A DNA stretch of 64,000 bases, from contig NZ_JEMV01000002.1 in assembly GCF_000588875.1 (NCBI RefSeq), positions 1-64,000 on the forward strand, read 5' to 3'. A model generated the notes under the pieces. The model was not told the DNA's origin and searched no databases. It worked only from the letters and a program-made list of their open reading frames with translations. Each line of letters opens with the position of its first letter. Position 1 is the first letter of the stretch. This DNA is from Sphingobium sp. Ant17 (GTDB lineage Bacteria; Pseudomonadota; Alphaproteobacteria; Sphingomonadales; Sphingomonadaceae). This document shows, piece by piece, positions 1-9,103 of this stretch. The position numbers and the translations under genes were made by a program.

Positions 1-31
1 GACGCTCGGCTTCGCCTCACTCCCCCTCCCC

Positions 32-59
32 TTGATTGGAGGCACGTGACTCCAATCAA
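32..59. repeat. Inverted repeat (hairpin) beside G/C-rich palindrome
   Basis: A perfect 10-bp inverted repeat (TTGATTGGAG / CTCCAATCAA) with an 8-nt loop is followed at about 61-77 by a second short palindrome of CCCTCCCC/GGGGAGGG type. The sequence lies downstream of rnhB and may be part of a dispersed intergenic repeat; a similar CCTCCCC...GGGGAGG hairpin lies at 19221-19239. No gene can be supported in positions 1-120. Confidence 0.5.
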
Positions 60-120
60 CCCTCCCCGCCGGGGAGGGGAGACAAGTCACAGTGGCGCGT
101 GGCGCTACGGGAATGCCCCC

Positions 121-720
121 CTAAAGCAGCACCAACTGCGCAACTGGCGCAAAGCTGCGCCGATGCAGCGGGGTCGGCCCATGTGTCCGCAGCGCCGCGA
201 GATGCTGCGCGCTGCCATAGCCCTTGTTGCTGGCCCAGCCATAATGGGGATGCCGCCCTGCCGCCTCCACCATCATCCGGTCCCGCGCTTCCTTGGCGAG
301 GATGGAGGCCGCGGCGATCGACAGGCTCTTGGCATCGCCGCCGACGATCGCGCTCGACGCATACGACCAGTCCGGGCAGCGATTGCCATCGACCAGCACA
401 TGCGCACAATCCCGCCCCAACGCCGCGACCGCACGAGTCATCGCCAACATCGTCGCCCACAGGATATTGAGCCGGTCGATCTCCTCGACACTGGCCACCC
501 CCAGCCCCCAGCACAGCGCCCGATCCTTGATCTCCACTTCCAGCGCCGCCCGCCGGGTCGCCGACAATTTCTTGCTATCGTCCAACCCCTGCGGACAATC
601 CTCAACGCGCAGGATCACGGCGGCCGCCACCACCGGCCCCGCCAACGGCCCCCGCCCCGCTTCATCCACCCCGGCGACAAGGCCCGGATGGTGCAGGCTT
701 TCATGCGCAAAATCAGGCAT
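121..720 (-). CDS. rnhB: Ribonuclease HII
   Basis: Predicted 199-residue ribonuclease HII, which cuts the RNA strand of RNA-DNA hybrids and removes misincorporated ribonucleotides. The N-terminal [14 protein letters not shown] motif carries the paired acidic catalytic residues Asp19-Glu20; a further metal-binding acid sits in VLVDGN, and the SILAKEARD helix is also conserved. I chose the ATG at 720 because the family motif then starts about 15 residues in; an upstream in-frame start at 762 lies inside thiD and adds 14 residues without support. The start overlaps the end of thiD by 8 bases, suggesting translational coupling at the end of the glmM-thiD-rnhB gene run. Confidence 0.95.
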   Translation of the reverse strand: MPDFAHESLHHPGLVAGVDEAGRGPLAGPVVAAAVILRVEDCPQGLDDSKKLSATRRAALEVEIKDRALCWGLGVASVEEIDRLNILWATMLAMTRAVAALGRDCAHVLVDGNRCPDWSYASSAIVGGDAKSLSIAAASILAKEARDRMMVEAAGRHPHYGWASNKGYGSAQHLAALRTHGPTPLHRRSFAPVAQLVLL

Positions 721-1468
721 GGAAAGTGAACGGTGCCCCCATCGGCCCATGCCCACCGCCAAAGCCCGGCGCCAGCCTCAACGCCGCCCGCACATAGTCC
801 CGCGCCTGCGTGATCGCGTCAGGCAAAGCCATCCCCTGCCCCAGTCCGGTCGCAATCGCACTGGCCATGGTGCAGCCGGTGCCATGGGTGTGCGGCGTAT
901 CGATCCGCGCATCGCTCCAGCTATTGGTAACCCCGTGGGGGCCGATCAGCCGGTCGGTGAGCATCGCCCCCTCACCATGCCCACCCTTGGCGAGGACATG
1001 GGTGCCAAATTGCGCGGCAATTGCCTCCCCGCCCAGCGCGACAAGTTCAGGAATATTGGGCGTGACCACAGTGGCGATCGCCATCAGCTTGTGGAAGGCC
1101 GCAATCGTATCCGCATCCGCCAGCAGCGACCCACTGGTCGCGACCATCACAGGATCAAAGACGATCGTCACGCCATCCAGCCCCGCGAGCCGCTCCGCCA
1201 CCGCTATCGCCGTCTGCGCCGAGCCGATCATGCCGATCTTGACCGCATCGACGCCGATATCGCTGATACAGCTTTCCATCTGCGCCAGCACCATGTCGGT
1301 CGGGATCGGGTGGACGCCCTGCACCCCCAGCGTATTCTGCGCCGTAATCGCCGTGATCGCGGTCATGGCAAATCCACCCAGCAACGTCACCGTCTTGAGG
1401 TCCGCCTGAATCCCCGCGCCCCCGCCGCTGTCGGACCCGGCAATGATCAGGATGCGCGCCGGCGTCAT
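713..1468 (-). CDS. thiD: Hydroxymethylpyrimidine/phosphomethylpyrimidine kinase
   Basis: 251-residue ThiD, a ribokinase-fold enzyme that phosphorylates HMP and HMP-phosphate in thiamine biosynthesis. The N-terminus reads [23 protein letters not shown], the standard substrate-binding opening, and the C-terminal half contains the THGTGC anion-hole and catalytic-base segment. Length matches the usual 250-270. It overlaps the upstream DUF1272 gene by 4 bases (ATGA-type junction) and the downstream rnhB by 8, so the three are probably one transcript. No TPP riboswitch or other thi gene is visible nearby, so placement is with housekeeping rather than thiamine genes. Confidence 0.95.
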   Translation of the reverse strand: MTPARILIIAGSDSGGGAGIQADLKTVTLLGGFAMTAITAITAQNTLGVQGVHPIPTDMVLAQMESCISDIGVDAVKIGMIGSAQTAIAVAERLAGLDGVTIVFDPVMVATSGSLLADADTIAAFHKLMAIATVVTPNIPELVALGGEAIAAQFGTHVLAKGGHGEGAMLTDRLIGPHGVTNSWSDARIDTPHTHGTGCTMASAIATGLGQGMALPDAITQARDYVRAALRLAPGFGGGHGPMGAPFTFHA

Positions 1469-1689
1469 GGCTTATGCCTGCGCACGGTGGCGGCAGGATT
1501 GGCGGCCAGCGCCTTGCCCGTTCGCGTCGGCCGGTCCATCAACTCGCCGCCGCAATTGGGGCAACGATCGTCCAGCGCCTCGGCGCAGGTCGCGCAAAAG
1601 GTGCATTCGAACGAACAGATGAAAGCGCCCGGCGTATCGGCGGCCAAGTCCGCGCCGCAGCGCTCGCAATCGGGGTGCATGTCCAGCAT
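1465..1689 (-). CDS. DUF1272 small cysteine-rich protein
   Basis: 74-residue protein with four CxxC-like pairs (CERC, CSFEC, CATC, CPNC) in its first 50 residues, typical of DUF1272, a family of presumed zinc-ribbon proteins of unknown role. No signal peptide or membrane segment. It is sandwiched between glmM (3 bases upstream of its start) and thiD (4-base overlap), which argues it is genuinely translated in that operon. The function is unknown; a metal-binding or protein-interaction role is only an inference from the cysteines. Confidence 0.85.
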   Translation of the reverse strand: MLDMHPDCERCGADLAADTPGAFICSFECTFCATCAEALDDRCPNCGGELMDRPTRTGKALAANPAATVRRHKP

Positions 1690-1692
1690 GGA

Positions 1693-3033
1693 TCAGGCCG
1701 CCGCCTTCTCGACGGCCGCGCAGATGCGTTCCACCACGTCCTTGACCTGGTCCGCGCTGTCCCCTTCGGCCATCACCCGGATGACCGGCTCGGTCCCAGA
1801 TGGGCGGATGACGAGGCGGCCCACACCGACCAACTCCGCCTCCGCCTGCGCGATCACGTGCTGCACATCCGCATGGTCCAGCGGCTTGCCCCCGGCAAAG
1901 CGCACATTTTTGAGCAATTGCGGCACCGGATCGAACTGGTGCAACATCTCGCTGGCGGGCCTGTCCGACCGGACCAGCGCGGCCAGCACCTGCAACGCCG
2001 CGACCGTGCCGTCGCCGGTGGTGGCATAGTCGGACAGGATCATATGGCCCGACTGTTCTCCGCCCAGGTTGAAGCCACCCTCTCGCATCCGCTCCAGCAC
2101 ATAACGGTCGCCGACCTTGGTGCGCTCCAGCCCGATGCCCTGTCCGGCCAGAAAGCGTTCAAGGCCCAGGTTCGACATCACCGTCGCCACCAGCCCGCCG
2201 CCGCGCAACGTGCCTTCGCGCGCGAAATTGGCCGCAATCAGCGCCATGATCTGGTCGCCATCGACGATCTGACCCTTTTCATCGACCACGATCAGCCTGT
2301 CCGCATCGCCATCCAGCGCAATGCCGATATCCGCACCCGACGAGACGACCGTTTCCTGACACAGCAAGGGCGATGTCGATCCGCAGCCATCGTTGATGTT
2401 CGTGCCGTTGGGGTTGACGCCGACCGCCACGACAGTCGCGCCGAGTTCCCAAAGCGCAGAAGGCGCGACCTGATAAGCGGCCCCATTGGCGCAATCGACC
2501 ACGATCTTGAGGCCGTCGAGCCGCAGATCGGCCGGGAAGCTGGACTTGACCGCATGGATGTAGCGCCCGCGCGCATCCTCGACCCGGCGGGCACGACCGA
2601 TATCCTTGGAGGGTGCGAGCGGAATCTCCTGCCCGATCAGCGCCTCGATCTTCAGTTCATCTTCATCCGACAATTTATAGCCGTCCGGCCCGAACAGCTT
2701 GATGCCATTGTCGAAATAGGGGTTGTGGCTGGCCGAGATCATGACGCCCAGGTCCGCCCGCATCGAATGGGCGAGCAGGGCGACGGCGGGCGTCGGGATC
2801 GGCCCGAACTGCACCACGTCCATGCCGACGGCCGTAAAACCCGCCACCAGCGCATTTTCCACCATATAGCCCGACAGCCGCGTATCCTTGCCGATCACGA
2901 CGCGATGGCGATGGTCGCCGCGCAGAAAATGCGTTCCTGCCGCCATGCCGACCTTCATCGCCAGGTCAGGGGTCATGGGCCATTGGTTGGTGCGGCCGCG
3001 GATGCCATCGGTGCCGAAATATTGCCTGCTCAC
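1693..3033 (-). CDS. glmM: Phosphoglucosamine mutase
   Basis: 446-residue GlmM, converting glucosamine-6-phosphate to glucosamine-1-phosphate for UDP-GlcNAc, peptidoglycan and LPS. The opening FGTDGIRG, the phosphoserine loop ISASHNP (catalytic Ser102), the magnesium loop DGDADR and the sugar-binding GGEQSGH are all present in order, and the C-terminal RPSGTEP phosphate-binding loop closes the protein. Full length for the family. First gene of the minus-strand run ending with rnhB; a palindromic repeat lies about 40 bases upstream of its start. Confidence 0.97.
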   Translation of the reverse strand: MSRQYFGTDGIRGRTNQWPMTPDLAMKVGMAAGTHFLRGDHRHRVVIGKDTRLSGYMVENALVAGFTAVGMDVVQFGPIPTPAVALLAHSMRADLGVMISASHNPYFDNGIKLFGPDGYKLSDEDELKIEALIGQEIPLAPSKDIGRARRVEDARGRYIHAVKSSFPADLRLDGLKIVVDCANGAAYQVAPSALWELGATVVAVGVNPNGTNINDGCGSTSPLLCQETVVSSGADIGIALDGDADRLIVVDEKGQIVDGDQIMALIAANFAREGTLRGGGLVATVMSNLGLERFLAGQGIGLERTKVGDRYVLERMREGGFNLGGEQSGHMILSDYATTGDGTVAALQVLAALVRSDRPASEMLHQFDPVPQLLKNVRFAGGKPLDHADVQHVIAQAEAELVGVGRLVIRPSGTEPVIRVMAEGDSADQVKDVVERICAAVEKAAA

Positions 3034-3070
3034 ATATGTCTCTCATGCTTTGGGAATGACCCCAATAATT

Positions 3071-3188
3071 CCGTTCGTCCTGAGTAACCGCTGAGCGAAG
3101 TCGAAGCGGTGTATCGAAGGACATGTGCAGCGCGAGACCCTTCGATACGGGCCTTCGACTTCGCTCAGACCCTACTCAGGGCGAACGG
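3071..3188. repeat. Palindromic intergenic repeat, CCGTTCG family, copy 1
   Basis: 118-bp imperfect palindrome: each end reads CCGTTCG(C/T)CCTGAG inward, followed by TGAGCGAAGTCGAAG. The same motif, in inverted pairs, recurs at 10237, 17859, 21882, 28181 and 47064. It sits between divergent glmM and the AGCS symporter and runs to within 19 bases of the chosen start of the symporter gene, so it probably forms part of that 5' untranslated region. Confidence 0.85.
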
Positions 3189-3206
3189 AGGGGGAAAGAG
3201 CAATCT

Positions 3207-4625
3207 TTGATCGACTTTCTCGGTGGCGCGCGCCATCGGCGCAGGATAGAAAATTTCAACGCCATCGTCGATGCCATCTCCGCGGCCGTGTTCTTCAAGC
3301 TGCCGATGCTGGGCACGCAGATCGAACTGATCGTGCTCTACCTCGCGCTGCCGATGCTGTTCTTCACGCTATGGCTTGGCTTTCCCAACATCACCCAGGT
3401 CGGCCGCGCGATCCGCATCCTGCGCACCCAGCCTGACAAGGGCGAAGCGCAAGGCGATGTCAGCCAATGGGCAGCGCTCAGCACCGCGCTGTCGGGCACG
3501 ATCGGCCTTGGCAATATTGCGGGTGTCGCCGTCGCGCTGACAATGGGCGGGCCGGGCGCGATCCTGTGGATGTTCGTCATCGGCTGGTTCGCGATGACGG
3601 TGAAGATGGCGGAGGTTACGCTCGGCCTCAAATATCGCGTGTTCGACGCCCAGGGCCATGTCCATGGCGGGCCGATGTATGTCCTCAAAGCGGTCGGTGC
3701 GGCGCGCGGTTGGCCCAAGGTCGGGCTGGCGCTGGGCGGTGCCTACGCCTTTTTCGCGCTGTTCGGGGCGATCCCGATGGTGCAGGTCAATCAGAGTTTC
3801 GCGCAGGTGAAGGTCGTCACAGGCCTGACCAACGGATGGGGTTATGGCATTTTCCTGGCCTGTGCCGTGGCGCTGGTGACGCTTGGCGGCGCGGCCTGGC
3901 TGGGCGAGGTGGCCAAACGGCTGACCCCGCTCAAAGTCGCGGTCTATCTGGTCGGGGTGTTCGCCATATTGGCGCTGCATCTGGGGGCAATCCCCGGTGC
4001 GCTGGCGCTCATCTGGGACGGGGCATGGACCGGCAATGCGGCGACCGGCGGCGCGGTGGGTGCCTTCGTCGCGGGCATGCGCCGCGCGGTGTTCGCCAGC
4101 GAGGCGGGCGTTGGCTCGGCGGTGATGGCGCACAGCCTCGCCCGCGCACGGCATCCCGTATCCGAAGGTCTGGTCGCGCTGCTGGAACCGCTGCTCGGCA
4201 CGATGATCGTGTGCGGATTGGGCGGGCTCGCGCTGGTCGTGGCGGGCACATGGAATAGCGGGCTGGAGGGGATCGCGATCACCTCGGCCGCCTTCGCGCA
4301 GGTTTCGCCCTGGTTTCCCTGGCTGCTCGCAGTGGTGGTGTTCCTGTTCGCTTATTCGACGCTGGTAGCGTGGGGCTTCTATGGATTGCAGGCTTGGGGC
4401 TATCTGTTCGGCCATGGCGCGCGCGCGCAATGGACCTACAAGATCCTCTACGTCGTCGCCCTGCCACCTGCCGCCGCGATCGACCTTGGCCGGGTCGTAG
4501 GCATTGTGGATTCCAGCTTCTTTCTGATGGCCATTCCCAACGTCATCGCGCTGTATCTATGCGCGGGTGAACTGCGCCGTGACGTCAAAGCCTATCTGGC
4601 ACAAAAAGAAAGCCCCGCCGGGTAA
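3207..4625 (+). CDS. Alanine/glycine:cation symporter (AGCS family)
   Basis: Multi-pass inner-membrane sodium- or proton-coupled amino-acid carrier, about 472 residues. Family signatures include the GTIGLGNIAGVAVALTMGGPGAILWM segment and the GGPMYVL motif, followed by successive hydrophobic helices to the C-terminus. I take the TTG at 3207 as start: it has a strong GGAGGGGG site about 10 bases upstream, whereas the longer reading from 3123 would translate the palindromic repeat into a family-foreign Arg/Gly-rich leader. Probable substrates are alanine or glycine by family. The stop codon lies inside a terminator hairpin. Confidence 0.88.
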   Translation: MIDFLGGARHRRRIENFNAIVDAISAAVFFKLPMLGTQIELIVLYLALPMLFFTLWLGFPNITQVGRAIRILRTQPDKGEAQGDVSQWAALSTALSGTIGLGNIAGVAVALTMGGPGAILWMFVIGWFAMTVKMAEVTLGLKYRVFDAQGHVHGGPMYVLKAVGAARGWPKVGLALGGAYAFFALFGAIPMVQVNQSFAQVKVVTGLTNGWGYGIFLACAVALVTLGGAAWLGEVAKRLTPLKVAVYLVGVFAILALHLGAIPGALALIWDGAWTGNAATGGAVGAFVAGMRRAVFASEAGVGSAVMAHSLARARHPVSEGLVALLEPLLGTMIVCGLGGLALVVAGTWNSGLEGIAITSAAFAQVSPWFPWLLAVVVFLFAYSTLVAWGFYGLQAWGYLFGHGARAQWTYKILYVVALPPAAAIDLGRVVGIVDSSFFLMAIPNVIALYLCAGELRRDVKAYLAQKESPAG

Positions 4626-4634
4626 GGGCGGGGC
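4612..4634. terminator. Terminator hairpin, probably bidirectional
   Basis: Stem GCCCCGCC / GGCGGGGC with a 7-nt loop, preceded by AAAGAAA and followed by TTCCT. It overlaps the symporter stop codon and also lies just downstream of the convergent csbD-like gene. Confidence 0.7.
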
Positions 4635-4666
4635 TTCCTATATCCTTGTAAGCGGTAGCGTTAGCG

Positions 4667-4849
4667 TCAGACCTTGTCGCCGAACGCACCCTTGACCGAA
4701 CCGGCTACATCCTGACCGGTGCCCTTGACCTGCTGGGCTTTGCCCTCGGCCTCCAGACGCTCATTGTCGGTCGCCTTGCCAACGGCTTCCTTGACGTTGC
4801 CGGCCAGCTTGTTGCCAGCGGCTTTCATCTTGTCGGTTGCTTCACCCAT
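4667..4849 (-). CDS. CsbD family stress-response protein
   Basis: 60-residue hydrophilic protein, MGEATDKMKAAGNKLAGNVKEAVGKATDN with a KGTGQDVAGSVKGA tail: the repeated KxxGNxxxxxG pattern of the CsbD family. Members are abundant general-stress proteins of unknown mechanism. Monocistronic, convergent with the symporter; RBS AGGAGAC is visible about 5 bases before the ATG. Clear by sequence, function only by family. Confidence 0.88.
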   Translation of the reverse strand: MGEATDKMKAAGNKLAGNVKEAVGKATDNERLEAEGKAQQVKGTGQDVAGSVKGAFGDKV

Positions 4850-4909
4850 GTTCAGTCTCCTGTTGGTTGGTGTTGCCTATTCAACCAACCATCAGAATAA
4901 AGGTTTCCG

Positions 4910-7720
4910 TCAAATCGATCCCGTAATGAAATCGGGATAGTCGTTGCGATGATCACGCTTGATGCCGAACCGCGCATAGTCCGCGTCGATGCGGGGGTTG
5001 AGCCTGCGCGCGATAGCGATGTCCAAGTCGCCCTCCGCACCGCGACCGAGCCGATGCAGCACGATGCCACGCATGAAGCGGCTCTGCTCCTGCCCCGGCC
5101 CCTGATCGATCACGGCATTCAAATCCTGCAACGCATCCTGATGGCGCCCCATGCGGAACCACACCATGGCGCGACTATCCAGCGCAGCCACGGTGACCGT
5201 GCTAAGTTCGATCGCACGGGTGCAATCCTTGAGCGCGCTATCCAGCATGATGTCGCGCGTGCCCTTGATCCAGCAACGTTCGTTGAGCAGTGCCGTCAGG
5301 CCGGGCTTTTCCGCGATGTGCGCGTCGAGCAGTTCGACCGCCTTGGCTGCATCGCCATAAGTGCCCAACAGACTGGTCTTGAGGCGGCGATAGGCGTCGC
5401 GGGTTTCGCCGCCAATCGCGATCCGCTGATCCACCATCACCAGCGCCTCGTCCAGTTTGTCGCTTTCGGCAAGATAGGTGGCAACAGCATTGATCGCGCC
5501 AAAGGACGAGGGGTCGAGTTGGCGCGCCATCCTTGCATCCGCCAGCGCGCCGGGCACATCCCCCAGCTTGAACCGCCGGTCAGCGCGGCCGAGATAGAGA
5601 TCGATATCCGGTTCGATGGAAATCGCCTTGTCGAGATCGGCCAACGCCTTCTTCCGGTCACCCACACCCCAACGAAAATTGGCGCGGCTGCTATAGCCCG
5701 ATACTTCCTCCGGGTTGTCGGTGATCGCCTTGGCGAAAGCCTGCTCACCGGCTTTGACCTGTGGCCACTTTGCCACCACCTCATAAGGTGCATCCCAGTA
5801 GAAGGTCGGTTTGGCCGGTGCGATCAAGCGCGGGGCCAACGCCTGCGCCGTGGCAAGCCGATCGCGTTCGTCGGGCACCTGGACGGCCGAAATCTCGACC
5901 CCGGTCGAATCCATCCGCTCGTCCAGTTCGAGCAGCCCGTCGCGCAACTGGACGTTCCGCTTGATCGTGAAGCCCGCGATGGACTGGCTGACATTCTGGT
6001 CGCCTTCCAGCACATAGCCCTTGCCGCCATCGGGCAAGCGCAGTGTGAGCCGATAGCGCACCCCGGACGGCGGCGGCGTCGCCACCGGAATATCGATCCA
6101 CGCCGGACGCCCGCGATCGGGCGCGAAGCTGATGTCGTTGACACCCCGACCAATGCCGCGGCGATAGCGATTATCCTCCAAGCGCCAGGGCGTCGTCGTG
6201 ACGCCATGCGCCTTCAGCGTCGTGGTCGCCGTGGCGGCATCCATCGCCACGCTGACATCGCTGAACTGCGACTGACCCATTTGCCGCACGAAAAACCCAC
6301 GCACCATATCGGCACGCTGCTTGGCATCGAGTTGCCCCAAGGCGACATTGATCATCGACGCCGCCGGACCGCGCAGCACCGCTACCGCATCGAAGACGCT
6401 GGGCAACCGGATGCTCCCGCTCTCGTCGGCCTCGATCGCGATGTCGATGATAGGCCGAGCGTTGGCGTGGGTCTGGATCGGCAACAGATCCGCGCCCGCC
6501 GTCCGCACCGGCAGCACCGTGCCGAAAGGCGGCGTATCGCTCAGATCATCGATCCGCGCACCGCTGCCCGTGCCGTCCATCCACAGCGTCTCGCCATCGA
6601 TCGTCGCGCGCACCAGCACATGGTCGAACGCAGCGACGCTCGGCAAACGTTCCGGCACGAAATCGCCCATGGTGGAACTGGCCAGCACCGGCTCCGCCTC
6701 TATCCCGATGCCGCGAAGCAAAGTCAGCAGTAGCAGCGTCTTGGCCTTGCAATCGCCATAGCGCAGCGTCCAGGTCTGCGCCGGGGTCTGCGGCACATAA
6801 TTGCCACCGTTCATGCCGATCGCCAGATAGCGGATACTATCCTGCACCAGTTGCAGCGCAGCGGCCGCCTTCGCACGCGGCGACCCGCTCAAGGCCTTGA
6901 GCTTGTCGAGTTCCGCGGCGAGCGGACTGCCCGCTGCGATCAGCCCTTCGGTCGCATAGAGCGGTGCCATCGTCTTGGAGACATCCGCCCAGGAGGCGAA
7001 GGTGGAGAGCTCGAACAAGGGCGGATGCCGATAGCGCAGCGGCGCATCCTCCGGCATCTCCGGCTGCTTGATCAGCGGCAGGGCGACGGTCAGTTCGTTG
7101 AACCCGCCCTTCTTCTGCTGCTTGACCACTGCATCCTTGGCCAGCAATTTCCACTTGGCCCCGCTGCGTTCATCCCATTGCACACGCAGCCGCCCCTGCC
7201 CCATCCGCAGCGGTGCCGCGAACAACGCCATCGCACCCTGGACGTGCCCCCCAAGCGCGTCATCCTTCATCGACGTCGTATAGCGCAGGCGGACGATATC
7301 GCCGACCTGCACCCCTTCGACCGCCAGCGTTGCGGTAAGGACGCCGGTAATCTGGCGCGCCTCCAGATTTTCTTCCCGGCGCAGCACGGCGAAGCGCTTG
7401 TCGCCTGCCAGCGCATCGATCACCTGGTCGCCGCGCAGGATCGATACTTCATGGATGATGAGGTCGCCCTTGTCGGGTGCCCATGGCAGGGTGAGCGAGG
7501 ATAGCTGTGCCAGCGCCTCGGCCGACCCGGCGCGGGTCGCGACGTCCGCATAGCTCCACAGGCGGCCATCCTCGACACGTTGCTGACTGTCGAACAGCAG
7601 CATCATCGGCGGTTCGCCCTCGAAGCTCGACAGCGGCGGCACGCTGGCCTTCTCCACCCAAGCGGGTGCCGCCTGATAAAGCGGCGTTTCGCCCGCCAGA
7701 GCTGGCACGGCAACCATCAT
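4910..7720 (-). CDS. DUF3857/transglutaminase-like/TPR periplasmic protein
   Basis: 936-residue protein. Residues ~50-210 match DUF3857, ~280-390 form a transglutaminase-like fold with an apparently complete triad (Cys324 in RYGDCKAKT, His367 in AFDHVLV, Asp382 in WMDGTG), and from ~660 to the end there are several TPR helices. Such proteins are usually exported, with unknown peptide or protein substrates. The start is odd: the ATG at 7720 gives only MMVAVPALAGE, half a signal peptide, while the missing charged and hydrophobic part (MRQMMGMAMPIA) is encoded immediately upstream in another frame. A one-base loss near 7721 would explain this, in keeping with other frameshifts in the window. Monocistronic. 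Confidence 0.85.
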   Translation of the reverse strand: MMVAVPALAGETPLYQAAPAWVEKASVPPLSSFEGEPPMMLLFDSQQRVEDGRLWSYADVATRAGSAEALAQLSSLTLPWAPDKGDLIIHEVSILRGDQVIDALAGDKRFAVLRREENLEARQITGVLTATLAVEGVQVGDIVRLRYTTSMKDDALGGHVQGAMALFAAPLRMGQGRLRVQWDERSGAKWKLLAKDAVVKQQKKGGFNELTVALPLIKQPEMPEDAPLRYRHPPLFELSTFASWADVSKTMAPLYATEGLIAAGSPLAAELDKLKALSGSPRAKAAAALQLVQDSIRYLAIGMNGGNYVPQTPAQTWTLRYGDCKAKTLLLLTLLRGIGIEAEPVLASSTMGDFVPERLPSVAAFDHVLVRATIDGETLWMDGTGSGARIDDLSDTPPFGTVLPVRTAGADLLPIQTHANARPIIDIAIEADESGSIRLPSVFDAVAVLRGPAASMINVALGQLDAKQRADMVRGFFVRQMGQSQFSDVSVAMDAATATTTLKAHGVTTTPWRLEDNRYRRGIGRGVNDISFAPDRGRPAWIDIPVATPPPSGVRYRLTLRLPDGGKGYVLEGDQNVSQSIAGFTIKRNVQLRDGLLELDERMDSTGVEISAVQVPDERDRLATAQALAPRLIAPAKPTFYWDAPYEVVAKWPQVKAGEQAFAKAITDNPEEVSGYSSRANFRWGVGDRKKALADLDKAISIEPDIDLYLGRADRRFKLGDVPGALADARMARQLDPSSFGAINAVATYLAESDKLDEALVMVDQRIAIGGETRDAYRRLKTSLLGTYGDAAKAVELLDAHIAEKPGLTALLNERCWIKGTRDIMLDSALKDCTRAIELSTVTVAALDSRAMVWFRMGRHQDALQDLNAVIDQGPGQEQSRFMRGIVLHRLGRGAEGDLDIAIARRLNPRIDADYARFGIKRDHRNDYPDFITGSI

Positions 7721-7847
7721 GCGATCGGCATCGCCATTCCCATCATCTGTCTCATAACCCCCCGAACATCCCCCGGCATCAGCCTGTCGATACGCAGGCT
7801 ATTGCATCGGGGCGGGGCACTCAAGCGATCAGACGAAGCATGCGCAC

Positions 7848-7877
7848 GAAAAAAGGGGCCGGAAAACCGGCCCCTTT
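7848..7877 (-). terminator. Rho-independent terminator of rplM-rpsI
   Basis: 11-bp stem (AAAGGGGCCGG / CCGGCCCCTTT) with an AAAA/TTTT loop. On the minus strand it ends in a run of Ts, about 24 bases after the rpsI stop codon, so it is a strong intrinsic terminator for the ribosomal operon. Confidence 0.88.
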
Positions 7878-7901
7878 CCTGAACTTGCAGTCGGTATCGA
7901 C

Positions 7902-8489
7902 TTAGCGCTTCGAGAACTGGAAGCTCTTGCGCGCCTTCGCCTTGCCGTACTTCTTACGCTCGACGACGCGGCTGTCGCGGGTCAAGAAGCCTTCGGCCTT
8001 GACCGCGCTGCGCAGCGCAGGCTCGTACTTGGTCAGCGCCTGGGCGATGCCATGCTTGACTGCACCGGCCTGGCCGGACAGACCGCCGCCCTTGACGGTA
8101 GCGATCACGTCATACTGACCATTACGGTCGGTGACGCCGAAAGGCTGGTTGATGACCAGACGCAGGGTCGGACGCGCGAAATAGATTTCCTGGTCGCGGC
8201 CATTGACCGTGATCTTGCCGGTGCCGGGCTTTACCCAAACGCGGGCAACGGCATCCTTACGACGACCGGTCGCATAGGCGCGGCCCAGATTGTCGATTTC
8301 CTGCGCACGCAGCGGCATGGTGGGCGCTGCAGGCTCGACCGGAGCGGCAGGCGCTTCGGCTTCGACGTCAGCGGCCGGAGCAGCAGGCGTAGCGGCCGCT
8401 TCGGCAGCGACGGGCGCAGGTGCCGGAACGGCAGCCGCTTCGGCGGCGATCTGCGCGAGGTCGGACAGGGACTGGCGGTTATCGGACAT
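7902..8489 (-). CDS. rpsI: 30S ribosomal protein S9
   Basis: 195 residues, with the S9 core from about residue 69 ([27 protein letters not shown]) to the invariant basic tail ending [11 protein letters not shown], whose C-terminus reaches the ribosomal P site. The first ~60 residues are an Ala/Pro/Glu-rich low-complexity extension beyond the usual 130-residue S9; long acidic N-terminal tails are known in sphingomonad S9. The start ATG shares one base with the rplM stop (TAATG), so the two are translationally coupled. Confidence 0.97.
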   Translation of the reverse strand: MSDNRQSLSDLAQIAAEAAAVPAPAPVAAEAAATPAAPAADVEAEAPAAPVEPAAPTMPLRAQEIDNLGRAYATGRRKDAVARVWVKPGTGKITVNGRDQEIYFARPTLRLVINQPFGVTDRNGQYDVIATVKGGGLSGQAGAVKHGIAQALTKYEPALRSAVKAEGFLTRDSRVVERKKYGKAKARKSFQFSKR

Positions 8490-8968
8490 TATGCACCCAC
8501 CTTGTTCTTGCGGTTGCGCGACGCGAAGTCGAGCACTTCGGGGTTCTGGGCTTCATGGGGATGCTCGGCACCGGCGAAAACGCGCAGGTTGCGCATCTGC
8601 TGGCGGCCCAGCGGGCCACGGGGGATCATGCGCTCGATCGCCTTTTCAAGCACGCGCTCAGGAAAACGGCCTTCCAAAATCTTGGCAGGCGTGGTTTCCT
8701 TGATGCCGCCGGCATAGCCGGTGTGCTTGTAATAGATCTTGTCGGTCAGCTTCTTGCCAGTGAACTTCACCTTGCCCGCGTTGATGATGATGACATTGTC
8801 ACCGCAATCGACATGGGGCGTGAAGCTGGTCTTGTGCTTGCCACGCAGGATATTTGCCACGGTCGAAGCGAGACGGCCAACGACGAGGCCTTCCGCGTCG
8901 ATCAGGACCCACTTCTTATCAACCGTTGCCGGGCTTGCCGACTTGGTCGTCTTCATCAGCGCCTTCAT
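8489..8968 (-). CDS. rplM: 50S ribosomal protein L13
   Basis: 159-residue L13, early-assembling 23S rRNA-binding protein. Core signatures are [25 protein letters not shown] and [10 protein letters not shown], with the terminal region rich in basic residues (RNRKNKVGA). I chose the ATG at 8968 because a GGAG site lies 10 bases before it; the longer reading to 9061 adds a leader with no family match. First gene of the rplM-rpsI operon. Confidence 0.96.
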   Translation of the reverse strand: MKALMKTTKSASPATVDKKWVLIDAEGLVVGRLASTVANILRGKHKTSFTPHVDCGDNVIIINAGKVKFTGKKLTDKIYYKHTGYAGGIKETTPAKILEGRFPERVLEKAIERMIPRGPLGRQQMRNLRVFAGAEHPHEAQNPEVLDFASRNRKNKVGA

Positions 8969-9103
8969 GGTGCCAATACTCCAGAATGAATTAAAGAACC
9001 GCAGGCCGTTACCGACCCCCGGAAGTGGGGCGCTAATGACTGGGGAAGCCGTCCAAGTCAAGCGATATGGCGGCTTTCCTGACGGGTAAAATAATACCTG
9101 CGT

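Noticed and set aside
3123..3206. Longer N-terminus of the AGCS symporter
   Set aside because: It would translate the palindromic repeat, and a better start with a strong ribosome site lies at 3207.
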